DNA of 64,000 bases, taken from the NCBI GenBank assembly GCA_019426215.1, contig CM033396.1:29465101-29529100 (forward strand), written 5' to 3'. A model generated the notes under the pieces. The model was not told the origin of the DNA. It worked only from the letters and a program-made list of their open reading frames with translations, and ran no database searches. Origin of the DNA: Buddleja alternifolia. Lineage: Eukaryota > Streptophyta > Magnoliopsida > Lamiales > Scrophulariaceae. Every line of letters begins with the position of its first letter. The first letter of the stretch is position 1. Below, piece by piece: positions 43,901 to 57,200 of this stretch. Both the position numbers and the translations under genes were made by a program.

Positions 43901-46366
43901 CCTACACCCCTCAACAAAATGGGGTTTTGGAACACAAGCATCGTCATATCTCTGAACTCATTTGTACCATGTTGCTTACTACACATCTTCTCATTTCCTT
44001 TTGGGTTGATGCTCTATATACTGCTGTTTTCCTCATCAACCGTCTTCCCACTCCCATGCTCACTCACAAGTCTCCTTTTGAGGCTCTATATGGCCGTTCA
44101 CCCAACTATGCCTCTTTTAGGACTTTTGGCTGTGATTGTTTCCCTTACCTAGGTCATCGAGCTTCCCATAAGCTTGATCCTCGTTCCGCTGCCTATATCT
44201 TCTTAGGCTATGCTCCAGATTATAAGGGCTATAGTTGTCTTGACCCCCTCTCGGGCACTATCCATGTCAGTCGTCAGGTTATCTTTGATGAAGACAACTT
44301 TCCTTATTTTACCTTTTCATCAACTTCCGCCGCCGTCTCTAATCCTTCACCGCCCCTTTCCCCCTCCTTACCGGTATCCCTTCCTCATCCTCCATATCTA
44401 GGTCATGTACCCATCTCATCCCCTTTTGTCCCAGCTCCTGCTGTGTCCCTCTCCCCCCCTTCAGTTACTCCTCATGTCTTGTCTTCCTTACTTGATAGTC
44501 CTTCTCCATTCTCTGTCGCTGGATCTTCTTCAGTCACTTCATCACCTTCCTCCCCTCTTACCGTCCAGTCACCACCATCTCGTCATCCGATGATCACTCG
44601 CTTACGTGCTGGCACTTGTAAGCCTCGTGTCCTTCCATCCCTAACTATTGTTTCCCCCCCCCCATTGAGCCAACATGCTATACACAGGCTGCTAAGGATC
44701 CTCTCTGGCGAGATGCCATGGCTGATGAGTTTGATGCACTTCAAGCAAATCACACATGGATCCATGTGCCACCGTATCCTTTTCAAAATCTTGTAGGTTC
44801 CAAATGGGTGTACATGGTGAAATTAAAGTCTGATGGTTCAGTTGAGCGATATAAGGCTCGCTTGGTAGCTCAGGGGTTTAAGAAGCAGACTGGTATTGAT
44901 TTTGGTGAGACCTTTAGTCCGGTGGTTAAACCGACTACGATTCGCACGGTTCTTTCTATCGCCACATCTCAGCACTGGGTTATTCGTCAGCTAGATGTGA
45001 AGAATGCTTTTTTCATGGTGACCTCACAGAGACTGTGCATAGGGCTTAGCCCCATGGCTTTGTTCATCCCCAGTATCCCACTCATGTTTGTCGATTACAG
45101 AAGGTGCTTTATGGTCTGAAACAAGCTCCCCGTGCTTGGTTTCAGAAGTTTAGTTCTTATCTCTTGCGTCTTGGGTTCACTAGCAGCAAGACTGACATGT
45201 CTATGTTTGTCTATCGATCCGGCTCTGTTACCTTAGTCCTGCTGCTTTATGTGGATGATATTATTTTGACAGCGAATGATCTACAGGCCGTCACTTCTCT
45301 TATATCACGTCTTAATCAGGAGTTTACTATGAAAGACCTGGGCGATCTCCATTATTTTTTGGGCATTCATGCTACGCGGGACTCTCATGGCCTTTTTCTT
45401 TCACAGAAAAAGTATGCGATCGAGCTTCTTCAGCGTTTTGACACGATGAGCTTGAAGCCTGTCGCCTCTCCTCTTTCTGCGAAAGCCACTCCTTCTGCTC
45501 TTAAGGGTGATCTATTCTCTAATCCGACACTATATCGTAGTATTGTTGGGGGCCTCTAGTATCTCACGCACACACGGCCTGATATTGCTTATGCTGTTAC
45601 CTTGGTCAGTCAGTTTATGCATTCGCCTCGGGAGGTTCATTTTCAGATGGTCAAGCGGATTCTTCGGTATCTTAGGGATAACCTCAACCTTCGTTCGCCT
45701 GTCTTCTTTGGATTCGCTTACCGTTTATGCAGATTCTGATTGGGTTGGTTGTCCTGATAGTCGTCGTTCCACCACTGGTTATGCTGTGTATCTTGGTGAT
45801 AACCTGATCTCCTGACCCGCCAAGAAACAGGCCACGGTTTCCCGCTCTAATACTGAGTCTGAGTATCGCTCTATCGCCTATGCTGTTGCAGAGACCTGTT
45901 GGCTTCGCTACATACTTCGTGATCTGGGTATTTTTCTGCCACATCCGGTTCAGGCCTATTGCGACAACATTAGTGCTATATATCTTGTTCTCAATCCTGT
46001 GTTTCACGCTCGCATGAAACACATTGAAATAGACTATCACTTTGTCCTCGAGAAAGTTGTCGTTGGAGATGTTTTGGTGAAGTATGTCCCCACTTCGGAT
46101 CAGATTGCTGATATTTTCACCAAAGCTTTACCTGCCCCTACATTCTCACGTTTACGAGCCAATCTTTCGCGTTAGTCCCACTGCTCAGATTGCGGGGGGT
46201 ATTAGTGTATCTATAGAGTTAATATAGCCCAGCCCATTTGTATAGTTAGGGCTACCGTATTTGTCTATATATACACGTGTTATGTACTCTTGTAACTCAT
46301 TGAAAAAAACACACAATCATAATACAACAGAATTCTTCTACATTACGTACCCTAAGAATTTTATCA
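40914..46366 (+). mobile_element. Ty1/Copia retrotransposon in the F-box gene
   Basis: 5.45 kb. 5' LTR 40,914-41,074 and 3' LTR 46,206-46,366 are both 161 bp and differ at about nine sites by eye, three of them in the first six bases. The primer-binding site TGGTATCAG starts at 41,075 and a G-rich polypurine tract (GCGGGGGGTATTAG, 46,192-46,205) precedes the 3' LTR. TATATATACACG within each LTR is the likely TATA region. The short LTRs and domain order (gag-protease-integrase-RT-RNase H) fit the Ale-like group. No 5-bp target duplication is present; the flanks are the 240-bp repeats. Confidence 0.88.
41074..46175 (+). pseudogene. Copia gag-pol polyprotein, frameshifted
   Basis: Open blocks at 41,074-41,877 (Ser/Thr/Pro-rich gag N-terminus), 42,484-43,497 (gag core, knuckle CQICDTPGHLEKAY with the last Cys lost, protease WYPDSGASAHMT, pre-integrase WHRHLGHPS), 43,927-44,796 (integrase C-part, then Pro-rich linker), 44,718-45,119 and 45,104-45,559 (reverse transcriptase), and 45,720-46,175 (RNase H). 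The reverse transcriptase keeps [30 protein letters not shown] and the catalytic YVDD in LLLYVDDIILTAND. RNase H keeps [20 protein letters not shown], with a TGA in the following LISW motif (45,813-45,815). TAG and TAA stops also occur at about 43,498 and 43,834. Stops and frame changes between blocks make it non-functional. Confidence 0.85.
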
Positions 46367-46606
46367 CACACCCTTAATGGCTGCAAGACATTAGTGGAAT
46401 TGGAATTGGGCAAAAATTTTGATTTGAATCTTCCTGAGAACTCTACTTTACCCAATGTCGAAAGACTAACCCTTATCGGGTTAACATTTCATGACGACAG
46501 GGAATCAATAAATGAATTGCTTGGTGGCTGTCCTTCTCTCGACGATTTATGGTTGTGTGGTTGTCACACTGTTAATTTGGAGAGACTTTGTATCCAGTCT
46601 CCTCTT
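46367..46606 (+). repeat. Right copy of the 240-bp host duplication
   Basis: F-box gene sequence from CACACCCTTAATGGCTGC to AGTCTCCTCTT, starting at the base after the 3' LTR. It is the same stretch as 40,673-40,912 and runs on into the rest of the gene. Confidence 0.9.
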
Positions 46607-48218
46607 CTAAAGAGTTTGATTATGGAGGATTGTTGGAGGGGGTCAACTTTTGATCTGTTTTTTGATCTGTTTCTTAATGCCCCAAATCTTGAAGTCTTTA
46701 TATATAATGATTGCACTGCTGCAGAGTATCACTTGAGGAAATTCAACTCTCTTCTTGCAGTTACAATTATGTCGGGCCTAGCACAGAACAATTGGAGAAA
46801 GAAGAAGAGTATTTTGATGATGATGGTGTTTCGAATTTGGATAGTGGTGTAGCTGAGACTTTTACTGCATGCTCTAGCACTGTCCGACTGTATTTAGCTG
46901 CTTGTGCAATTGAGGTGAGCTTACTTGTCCTTTCTTGATATTATGGCAAGATGAATTGGTTCTTGGTTTGTCACTTTATGAGAAATTGCCCCATGGTTAG
47001 TGATTATAGTAGAAAATGAATATGATTATGGTAAACGTAAATAATGAAAATCCCTTGCTTGCTAGATTCCCTCATTATAAATCTTCACAAAGTTTTGGTA
47101 CTTTTGTCTATGTCCTTTGTGTCCTTGACATATTATTTGAGCATATCTTTACTAAAAGAAATTTGAAGGACTTGATTATATGTGAAATTGTTTTGTTATC
47201 CACATACATTGCAATATCCTGGGTTGAATTTAATTCGCACCCTGTGAAATCGAAAAGTAGCAAACAAACCCGTGAACAAATTAATAGCCAAAGATCTCTT
47301 GAACTTTCTTAGGGCAAGTGGTGTTAAAGACACGCGGGGTTTAATGCGAGTTTTTTGTGGTTTTTTAACATGTGAAGACGGCAATGCTCCTATGTATAAT
47401 AGCCACTGGATCTTTGCTTGATGGAGATCAATGGTCCACATTTGATACCTTTATGATATATACTATTATATAGAGATGCATATTTTATTTATTTAGACCC
47501 AATTTATAAATTGTAATACTATCTGCTGATATGGTGGGGTTTGGGATTGGAGGCTGGCAAAAAACATGGAAGAGTCATGCGATTACAAAGATTATGAAGT
47601 CACCACTTCATAATCATCAATATGAAATATTGGTTCCCTTTCTTTTATTAGAGAACAATCAGAAAAATGGAATGTAGAGACCATTTCCCGGATATCAAAT
47701 GAGAGTATTATCATGGACCATATTTCATGCATTTTTGCGACGATGCAGTCTTAATGAAATAGCTATTATAATTTTTACTTCTTCACTGCAGGCTTTACAA
47801 CGATCACATGTTCAAGTACCTGCATTTCAGAATTTGACTTTCTTGGCACTTGGTTGCATGACAATCCTTGGATGGAAATTATTAGCAAGTTTACTTTCTA
47901 GTGCACCTAATCTCGAGTCACTTCAGTTTGAAGAGGTATGATTATTTATCATGAATAACTCTACAAATTGTGGTCTAGTAACCGTTGCTTTTCAATATAT
48001 GCATTGAAGCCTTAATTTGTTATTTTTAGCAGGGATTTCACGAGTACGAATGGGGGTTTGCAAGTTTTGAGTCTTTACTGCCGACCTTGCCAATTTGTTT
48101 AGAATCAAAACTTAGGAAAATTAATTTGTGGGTATTTAAAGGGGAAGAAGATGAAATGAAGTTGATTGAGTATTTTCTGAAGAATGGAAAAGTTCTGGAA
48201 CAATTACATGCTCATTGA

Positions 48219-49009
48219 CTTCCGTATGAGGATATAACTACTTTGTTGAGATTATTCATGTTCCCGAGGCTGTCAAAGACTTGTCAAGTTCTCTTCCTAG
48301 GGTAATGCAACATCGATGCGTGATCACTCATGAAAAACTTATTCTCGCAAGCTGGATCATTGGTTGCATTCTTCTCTAATTTCACTGTTTTATATTCCTG
48401 TATTTGCTGACAATAGTTGTTTTTGTGATCGTGGTAATCTTTCAAGGCCTGCAGCTGATCAGTTTCACTTTTTTCTGCCTGATTTTAGTTTGAATATGAT
48501 CGATGAATATACGTTTTTGGTTTTTTTTGTATATTTGCCTTTTGTCCATTTGTATATCGTTTGAAGAAATTTGTAACCCTGTTGGATATTCAAAATCTAT
48601 TTTTGTTGGTTATTGTATGCTTAGTTCTTGTTTCATGTGATGTTGGCAACAACGCTATAATCATAAGGTGGAACTTAACATTAAAGCTTATATATAAAGA
48701 TGAAAAAGTAATACTTTAAGTAACAAAGATGATTGTAATACTTACACATCCAAAAGTTAACTTCAGCAGTATTCAATCGTGTAAATAATTAATTACCTTA
48801 TACCAACAACATTAAGTCATCCTCCAGACCATGTATCACGTATCATATCCGAGCTAAACGATCAACTAAGAACGTCTGCGCATACCAAGCTGCATAATCT
48901 GACTTTGTAATAGATCCATGAATTGCTTAATTAAGAGCATATAAAGTCCACAAGTTATATGGATTTACTACTAGAAATTCAATGCGTAATTTTATACTTG
49001 TGGAATTTA
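48219..49009. other. 3' flank of the F-box pseudogene
   Basis: Contains its presumed 3' untranslated region. A short frame at 48,364-48,564 is hydrophobic and low-complexity and is not called a gene. Confidence 0.4.
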
Positions 49010-49098
49010 TACACTGTCACGCCCCGAAATCGAACGTGACCGGCCATGCCACCATGGACCTAGACCACAATGACACGAAGCCACAAACTGAACTCAAT

Positions 49099-49150
<52 letters not shown>
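49099..49150. repeat. (AT)n microsatellite
   Basis: About 50 bases of alternating A and T; the frames crossing it on both strands are artefacts. Confidence 0.9.
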
Positions 49151-49152
<2 letters not shown>

Positions 49153-49936
49153 TTTAAAGTCTTTGCGGAAGCGTCAAATATCCAAACACAGGTATAGAGC
49201 ATATAAGAAGTCCCCCGAAAATATTCCACAAAACATTCATTTAATGAGTTTACAAAAGATAGTCATAAAAAAATCCTATATTCTAGATTTATTCAATCCA
49301 TCTCTACCCTTGATTGAACTCTTTTATCCAACTCCTTGAGTCCACAAAACTACGTATCTGAAAAATGTAAAAACATTGCGAGGGGTGAGCCACATACTCA
49401 GCAAGTAATTCTCAACACTCTCCTATTGAATCAAGCATTAAGCAAAAAGATATAATAATTCAAAAATACTTTTGTGAAGATGCGGAGGATTTACAAACAA
49501 TAAGTCAAAAGTCAAATATTAGCTCACATACCACATTATGCATGACACACAAATACCAATGTGAACAAAACAGATGAACCCTTGGTTGGAGGGTACGAAC
49601 AGATGAGCTCTTGACCGAAGAGCATGCAGATGACCCAGGGGACAAACAAATGGACTCAAAGGGAAATGGACGATACACATGCATCTGAGAGCTTTCGAAA
49701 TCACAGAATATCTCCATGTATCATAATCAAATTTCTCAAAAGTTCATGTCATATAGATATAATCAAAGAAAACATTTTTCTTTATTTTCTATCATGCTTG
49801 ATCCTATTTTTTGGAAAATTCATATTAATCGAAAAGCCTTTCTTTCATATTTGTAGTAGATAAACATGTCGAGAATCCGCGATATACATATACATATTAA
49901 TATAAGGATAACAATAGAAAAATTTCAAGAATCACT

Positions 49937-52900
49937 TGTTGGGTTGGGTAATCCCCGGGGTAGGATAGCACAGCGGAATTCAAAAAGTTATACAACTACC
50001 CCGAAATAGGATTATGGCTGGTTTAATCGAACTAATAAAACGAAGAAAAAACTAACTACGCGAAATACTTTTTCCGCTTTTTCCCTCGTACAAGTTTCTG
50101 ATCTTTTCAACCCTAACAAATACTCCCTTGATCGAATCTGCAGTGAAGCCGTCGGCCACCTCCAAAATCCGAGCTTTGATTTGTTCCTTGTATCTTCAAG
50201 CGATCCAATTGTCTCGTCTCTAAATGTATCCACAACTCCGTATAGTTTCCAATAATGATATATATGGTGCTAGCATATATAATTATTTTAGATCTAATTA
50301 TCTGAGCTTAAATATACGAAGGCAGGAATATATGTGAAAGGTTAATCTCAACACATGAGCAAAACCTTGTCTAGATATAATATGGGTGAAGGGCGAGTTT
50401 TCTTGAAAAAAATAAGAAGACAAAAATTTTCTATTTTTTTTCTTAAGGGTGGACGAAAATTTTCCTAGAAATTAAGTGTGTGTGTGTTTTTCTTAACACA
50501 CATATTTATAGAGATACTCCTAGATGTAATTTGATTAGATGTCAAGATGAGATAAAATCTCCAAGATTTGAATTTCATCTACTCCTAATCAAAATTCAAT
50601 TAAGGAGTTTCCTATAAACAAGGAACTTAACTTGCAAGCAAACTTGTTCCCTATTTTCTCTCCTAAAATATTTCCTTGATTCCAACTTGATCAAGACTTG
50701 GAGAGGAATTAAATTCTCCCCCAAACTCGTCCGCCTACGCGCCCCCTCTATGCCTTGGAATCCAAAATTTTTATCCAACTTGATTTAATTTTTGACTCCT
50801 TATTTAATTAAATAGTCCAACCATTTAATTAAATATTCCATAATAATTAAAGCCCAACCTTAATTATTATTATTACCCAATTATTTCTTTAAATTTTCAA
50901 CTTACTCTACTAATTAAATAAAACCCTTGGACTTTACTCAGTCCATTAATTAATTAATCCTACTTGATTAATTAAATAGTCTAATTAATTGATCTCCAAC
51001 CAATTAATTAATATTCCTCGGTAGGTGACTTTCCTAATTTCACCTCAACTTCCAAAGTTGATTAATCATATCTTTTAAGCAGGAACCTCAGGAGTTAGTG
51101 TGTGACCCCTTAGGCTCATTCATGTTCTAGTAGTAAGTACACTTTCTAAAAGTGTCATTGTACCTTTCTATATTTAGAAAGTACTAGATTAAATCTTTCT
51201 TGATGTAATCCGACCATGTATCATTCACCATAATATCATGGTACTTACAAATTGAGGATATTGTCTAGCAACGGGTCCCGAAAACCTAGACACAAACGAT
51301 GTAAATATACTCAACCTATCATAACCACGATCTTCGCATAACTAAGATCCCTCCATCAAATTTATCGGATTGGTATCTCGAGTAATGGCTTAGTTGAAAC
51401 TCTTACGACCCAATCACTATGTATCCTTATTGCATAATATCGATTCATGCAATCCAAACGAGGAGACACTCCGCCTTTTTAGATTGCCATACTCTGGCCA
51501 AAGATTCCTTGAATGGATTCATTAAGCAATACATAGGAAATATCTGATTTTCTATATCAGTGATGGATCCCATCTTGATCTCTCATGTACCTCGACACAT
51601 AATTATACTATACCCAAGACATCCCATATGACGACTCGCGATGGAATCATGAGATAAGTCTAAGTATAGTCTACTATGCTCAAAGTTACAATGGAACCTC
51701 AAGTCCAAAAGGACTATTCTTATGCCTACGTGATTATAGAAAATTCCATATTCGATAACCATTTTATGAATTTCTTGGCGAGGTTGTTAAGTTCACTCAT
51801 TATCCAAATGAGAACCCTCGTGCACATCTATGCCTATGGAACGAGGCATGTTCTCTAAGAACTATGTACACAAGCAAGTCTTTTGAGTCTTTGTCAATAT
51901 CCCTTATCTTGACAGACCCATCTCGGACTTGGAACCTTTTAATAATCATGACCTTAGAGACATATGAAGGTGTTATGTGCCCAACGAGCCATCTGTTGGC
52001 TTGAACATTAACACTGTATCAATCTTATCACTTAGATTATATCAAACCTGTTACAGAATGCTTCTTTATTGTTATAACTAGTGATAGTATAGATAAAAAT
52101 CCCATGGATTACATATGGTTAGGGGAGACGATCAGTAAAAACATATGGAATGCTCTCAAAGATCGTAATCCTAAATATTGTTCCAAGTCATAGTGGCTAT
52201 GAGATGTGGGATATCACTGGCCTCGCCAAGACTTGTTCATGTGTGTAACTCTTCCAAGAGGTCAACGCTTTCCATTGTCGATGGCTAGTAAAGCCAATAC
52301 ATGTATGAAGATCCATACCTTGGTATGGGATTGAACGACCCCGCAAGGATTCCTCGTTGGTGCTGTCGAACTTGGAGTCCTTCGGTTTTCGTAGTGTGAG
52401 ATAATCCTTAGACTTGGGATGTCATTGGAAAGGGTACTACCCACTCTGCTTTGTTATGCACGTGCACTCCAGGAGAGTCATACGGCATGTATGTTGGGTA
52501 TAGTCTGGTAATTACAGTGGAGCAATTGACAGTCATAGGGGATTCATCCAAGGACACAAATACCTGGTATTTCCTATGCTGTTGAGTGAAACTGAATGAT
52601 TGACAAGTATCTGGCCAGAGCATTGTCTTATAGGAGGGATTGGTGATCCCTGCTTAGAAGACTGGATCATTAGTTGAGCCAACACAATCATGGTTTCTGA
52701 GGCTATTAGGGTTTCAACCGTCCCCAAACCCTAGGTCTTAGACGAGAAAAAAATGAAGGGATTCGACTTACACAAAGATCAAAATCTTGAGAGGTTTGCA
52801 TTTTCATCGTTAACATCTAGGAAGTCGTGGCGACGTTGCTAGACATCAAACCACGACCTATAGGTGCCTTGGGTTAATTGGTGAAATTAATCCAAGGCCT

Positions 52901-54267
52901 AATTAATTATTATGAATAGTTAATCTAGCTTTTGGAGGGACTTATTGCTAGCTTGTTAATGAGCCTAAGGGGTCACACACAATACTTAGTATAGTACCTA
53001 TTAACTAGTTAATTCTTTGTGAATTAATGGAGGGATTAATTAATCGAGAAAAAGGAATAAATTAATTAAGTGGTCTTAATTAATAAAAGTCTTATAATTT
53101 AATGTTGAAATATTAAATTGGGAAAGACTAATTAATTAATTAGTAATCTAATTAATTAAATGAAAGAGGAAATAAATATATGTATATATATATATTATAC
53201 ACATGGGCGTGTGTATATGTGTATAGATTTTGTGGAGGATTTTTTATCTTGTTCACTAAGTCTATGTATATATATATATATATATAATATATTTATCCTA
53301 TAATATATTTGGTAGGATCTATTCTAATTTATTAGGTAACTAATTGATATGGAAAGATCTTATAAATATATATTAGGATAAATATTGAAGATATGGAAAT
53401 ATCTTATTTGATAAGATATGATATATTTGATATGTATCAAATATATGGAAGTATCTAATTAGTTGAAAAATATCCAATTGATTAAGGAAGAGAAATAAGA
53501 TGGAAGGAATCTAGAATAAAATATATATAGATATAGATATATATACACTATATATATATATATTGATATTTTATTAATTAAGTAATCAAGTTAATTTCAT
53601 TATTCAATCTACACAATTTTGAGTGTGAAAAATTCTCTCCATCTTTTCTTTTCCATCTCTTTCACAAAAAAACGTCTTCCAACTCATGTGTTGAGTACGA
53701 AGAACACCAAAAATATATTCCTACCCATTTCTCATAAGCCAAGATTCGATATTCTCCTTGCTAGCACTGGTGGAGATAATCGAGGGTACGAGCTAAGGTG
53801 TGGATAAACTTAGAGGCTCCACACTTGGGGCGCTAAGGCAAATCCAATCCGGAGAGGTGTAGCAGGGAGTTGGTTAAAAAGACGTTGCTGATTTTTGGTC
53901 TTCAAGAGGTAAACACGAATAAACTAATCTCTAGGATAGTTTTGAATCCGATGGTACCATGTCAACCTAGCCCTAATTTCGGGGATTCCGCTTTAATTTT
54001 AAAAATTATATGTCTTCCGTTGTGCCAGCTCCGCGGGGGTTGTACCGATCCCCACAACATATTCTGTCATCGTTATTCTCGATGTCCGATGATGTCCCAT
54101 AGTCATGTGTGATTCAAAGGATTTCGTTCTAAGCATATAATAACAGTTTAAGAACAAAGAATGCCTGTAATAAAATTGACTTTATACATAAAGAAAAGAT
54201 TGTCTCATAGCATTTATTACAAAGAAAATGGCATCTAAAATTGGCGCGCTGGGCATCTACTCTATCA
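49937..54267 (-). repeat. 3' LTR of the nested Copia element, itself interrupted
   Basis: About 2.24 kb once the 51,965-54,056 insertion is removed. The part from about 50,811 to 54,267 matches 59,048-60,419; for example CTTCCAAAGTTGATTAATCA (about 51,050 / 59,302) and CCATAGTCATGTGTGATTCA (54,097 / 60,249). The 49,937-50,810 part (the U5 side in minus orientation) has no match in the 5' LTR. Confidence 0.82.
51965..54056 (+). mobile_element. Solo LTR inside the Copia 3' LTR
   Basis: 2,092 bp from TGAAGGTGTTATGTGCCC to GTACCGATCCCCACA, TG...CA, with a perfect 5-bp duplication ACATA at 51,960-51,964 and 54,057-54,061. The uninterrupted site (AGAGACATATTCC, about 60,204) is seen in the 5' LTR. 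It contains GAGCCTAAGGGGTCACACAC (52,961-52,980), whose reverse complement lies in the host LTR at 51,098-51,117. It is therefore a related LTR in opposite orientation. Confidence 0.88.
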
Positions 54268-54281
54268 ATCTCCCACTTGCC

Positions 54282-57200
54282 CTAGAGCCAATTGCCAATG
54301 TATTTGAGGCCCATCTTCCCTAGATGTCCATCAAACACCTTTTGACTAAGGGGTTTGGTGAGTGGGTTTGCTATATTATCTGCCGAGTCTACACGCTCCA
54401 CTCGAACTTCACCTCTCCCAATGATCTCCCTGATCAAATAGTATCTCCTTTGTATGTCCTTGGATTTCTGATGAGACCTTGGCTCCTTTGCTTGCACAAT
54501 AACCCCATTGTTATCACAGAATCTCATTTTGAGTCATCAATACTAGCTTGGATACTAGAGTCTGTGTAGCACTCTAATTCCATTTCTCCTCCACCGTATA
54601 CAAAAAATAACTCCTTAGTTCTCTTAAGATACTTGAGGATTGCTTTAACGGAATTCAAGTGATCTTCACCGAGATTTGCCTGATAGCGGCTGCACACGCT
54701 AAGTGCATAAGCTACATCAGGCCTTGTACATATCATCACATACATAATGCTTCCAATGGCGGATGCATAAGGTATGTGAGGCATCCTCTCTCTTTCTTTC
54801 TCAGTCTTAGGGGACATAGACTTGGAAAGAGTGATTCCATATCTCATAGGCAAGAATCCACTCTTGGATTCTTCCATGCTAAATCTCTTTAGCACTCGAT
54901 GTATGTACAAGGATTGGGAGATTCCCAGCATCCTACTCGTTCTCTCTCGATATATCTTTATACCGAGTACGTAGGAAGCTTGTCCCATATCCTTCATGGA
55001 GAATTGATTTGACAACCATACTTTTGTTGACTATATCATCCCTATATCATTTTCGATCAATAGGATATCATCAACGTAAAGTACTAGAAAAGTAATCGCC
55101 CTCCCACTAGCCTTTTTGTACACACATGCCTAATCAACGTTTTGAATATATCCATATCAAAACATTTATTCGAGCTTCGGGAAGCTTGTTTCAGTCCATA
55201 TATGGTCTTCTGGAGTCTACACACTTTGTGTTAACTCTCCTTGGATGTAAAACTCTCTAGCTGCTGCATATATATTTCCTTCTCAATTTCTCCATTGGGG
55301 AATGCAGTTTTAACATCCATCTGTCAAATTTTGTAGTCGAAATGTACAGATATGCCTAGAAGTATCCTTATGGATTTCAGCATTGCCACTGGTGAGAAGG
55401 TTTTCTCATAGTTAATGCCTTGTCTTTGAGTAAACCCTTTCGTCACTAGGCGTGCCTTATAGGTCCCCACCTCTCCATCAGCTCCAAGCTTCGCTTGTAA
55501 ACCAACTAGCAGCCCATGGGTATTATCCCATCTGGCAGGTCTACCAATGTCCAAACCTTGTTGGAGTGCATGGAGTCCATCTCTGATTTCATAACTTCTA
55601 GCCATCTTCCCAAATTGATGTCTAACATCGCTTCCCTATAACATTTTGGATCTACATCCAAAAGGGAATCCTCTGACTTGCTTTCTTGCAAATGGCCTAC
55701 CCGTCTCTCAGGTGCCCTTGGAATCCTTTCGGATCTCCTCAGAGGTGGTGTACTTTCGGCTTGTTCTTTATGAATCACCTCTTGGGTGGTATCAGGCGAG
55801 CTCGTTTGTGGCTCTTGAGGTCTCTCAGTGCTTTGAGTCTCCTCAAGTTCAACAATCTCGTTATTCCCATCTAATGGAAAATCCCTCTCTAAGAAGGTCA
55901 CATTCCTTGAAACAATTATTGTCTGTTCCAAGAGATTGTAGAAATAGTATCCAGAAGAGTCTTTTGGATACCTCACAAACTTACACAACGTGGACCTCGG
56001 GTCCAGTTTGTCTCCCACTTGCTGCTTGACATAAGCACTACACCCCCACACCCTTAGGTGTCTTACCATACCACATTTCATATGAAACCTTAAGCATATT
56101 CTTAGACAACGCCCTATTCAACAAATAGGTTGCAGTCGTCAAAGCATAGCCCCACATTGAAGAAGGAAGTCCAATGCGACTCATCATGGATCGAACCATA
56201 TCTAACAAAGTTCGATTCCTTCACTCAACTACCTCATTTAATTGAGGCATGCTGGGCAGAGTCCACTGCGAGAGAATTCCATTCTTTTTTAGATAATCCA
56301 GAAACTCATTGGATAAGTACTCACCTCCTCGATCTGATCGAAGAGTCTTGATACTTCTACTAATTTGTTTCTCTACCTCATGTCTAAACTCCTTGAATTT
56401 CTCAAAGGATTCAGACTTGTACCTCATAAGGTACACATAACCCTACCGTGAGAAGTCATCAGTAAATGTTATGGAGTAGCTAAAACCACCTCTAGCATTT
56501 ATGCTAAGTAGCCCACATACATCAGTATGGACCAAGTCCAAAACACAACTTGTACGTGCCATCGACCTAGTGAATGGTGTCTTGGTCATCTTTCCCTTAA
56601 GACATGATTCGCAAGTTGGCATTTCTTCTAGATCTCCAAGACCAAGTTGATTTGCCAATATGCATATCCTTTCTTTAGAGATATGACCTAGCCTAGCGTG
56701 CCAAGTTGATGTACTTATAAAGTTATCTAATTTTCTTTTGTTACTTTGTTGAATATTGAGAATAGGACAAGTTGGGAAAATTGTATAAAGACCATCTTGC
56801 AATTTCGACTCTATAATAAGATTAGATTCATAAAACAAAAAACAACTTTTATTATGAATCTCAAAATGATATCCTTCTCCATCCAAAACCGGAATGAATA
56901 TGATATTTCTTATTATATCAGGTACAAAATATAAGGAATTTAAAATCAAAATCCTACTCCCTAAAGCTAAGTGGATGGCCCTACGGCCTTGGCAGCAATC
57001 ATTGCTCCATTTCCCATCCTTAGGGTCATCTTTCCTTTACTTAGCGTCTTCCTTCTTACCATCCCATGCATATCATTGCAAACATGACCCAGTGTCAAGT
57101 ATCCAAGAAGCAGTGTTAACACTAATGTTAACTTCAACAAAAAACATACCTTGAGCCTTTGGTGGCTCCTTGCAATCCTTCTTCCAGTGCCCAGGCTTCC

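Larger units (their letters stand above)
40229..48218 (+). pseudogene. F-box / LRR / FBD gene, inactivated
   Basis: Relatives are SCF ubiquitin-ligase substrate receptors. Start ATGAAAAGC at 40,229. The F-box reads CIDRISDLPDSILG, a TAA at 40,319-40,321 (codon 31), then ILSYLPTKNAVVTSILSTKW, so the domain is split by a nonsense codon. LRR-like sequence follows (VDILDLKCQKHYGDD; LVELELGKTFDLNLPENS; GCPSLDDLWLCGC) up to 40,912, where a Copia element intervenes. Coding resumes at 46,367, repeating 240 bp, and goes on (SPLLKSLIMEDCW, APNLEVFIYNDC) to a frameshift near 46,768, then VGPSTEQLEKEEEYF to a GTGAGC donor at 46,915. Exon 47,792-47,935 (48 codons) and exon 48,033-48,218 (62 codons) finish the gene; the last holds the FBD-type ending LRKINLWVFKGEEDEMKLIE then YFLKNGKVLEQL. 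The stop, insertion and frameshift together make it a pseudogene. Confidence 0.88.

Noticed and set aside
49017..49339. Overlapping frames on both strands with long Ile-Tyr runs
   Set aside because: They are translations of the (AT)n run in the Gypsy LTR.
52262..52727. Minus-strand short frames in the inner solo LTR
   Set aside because: They fall entirely in LTR sequence, with no retroelement or host domain.
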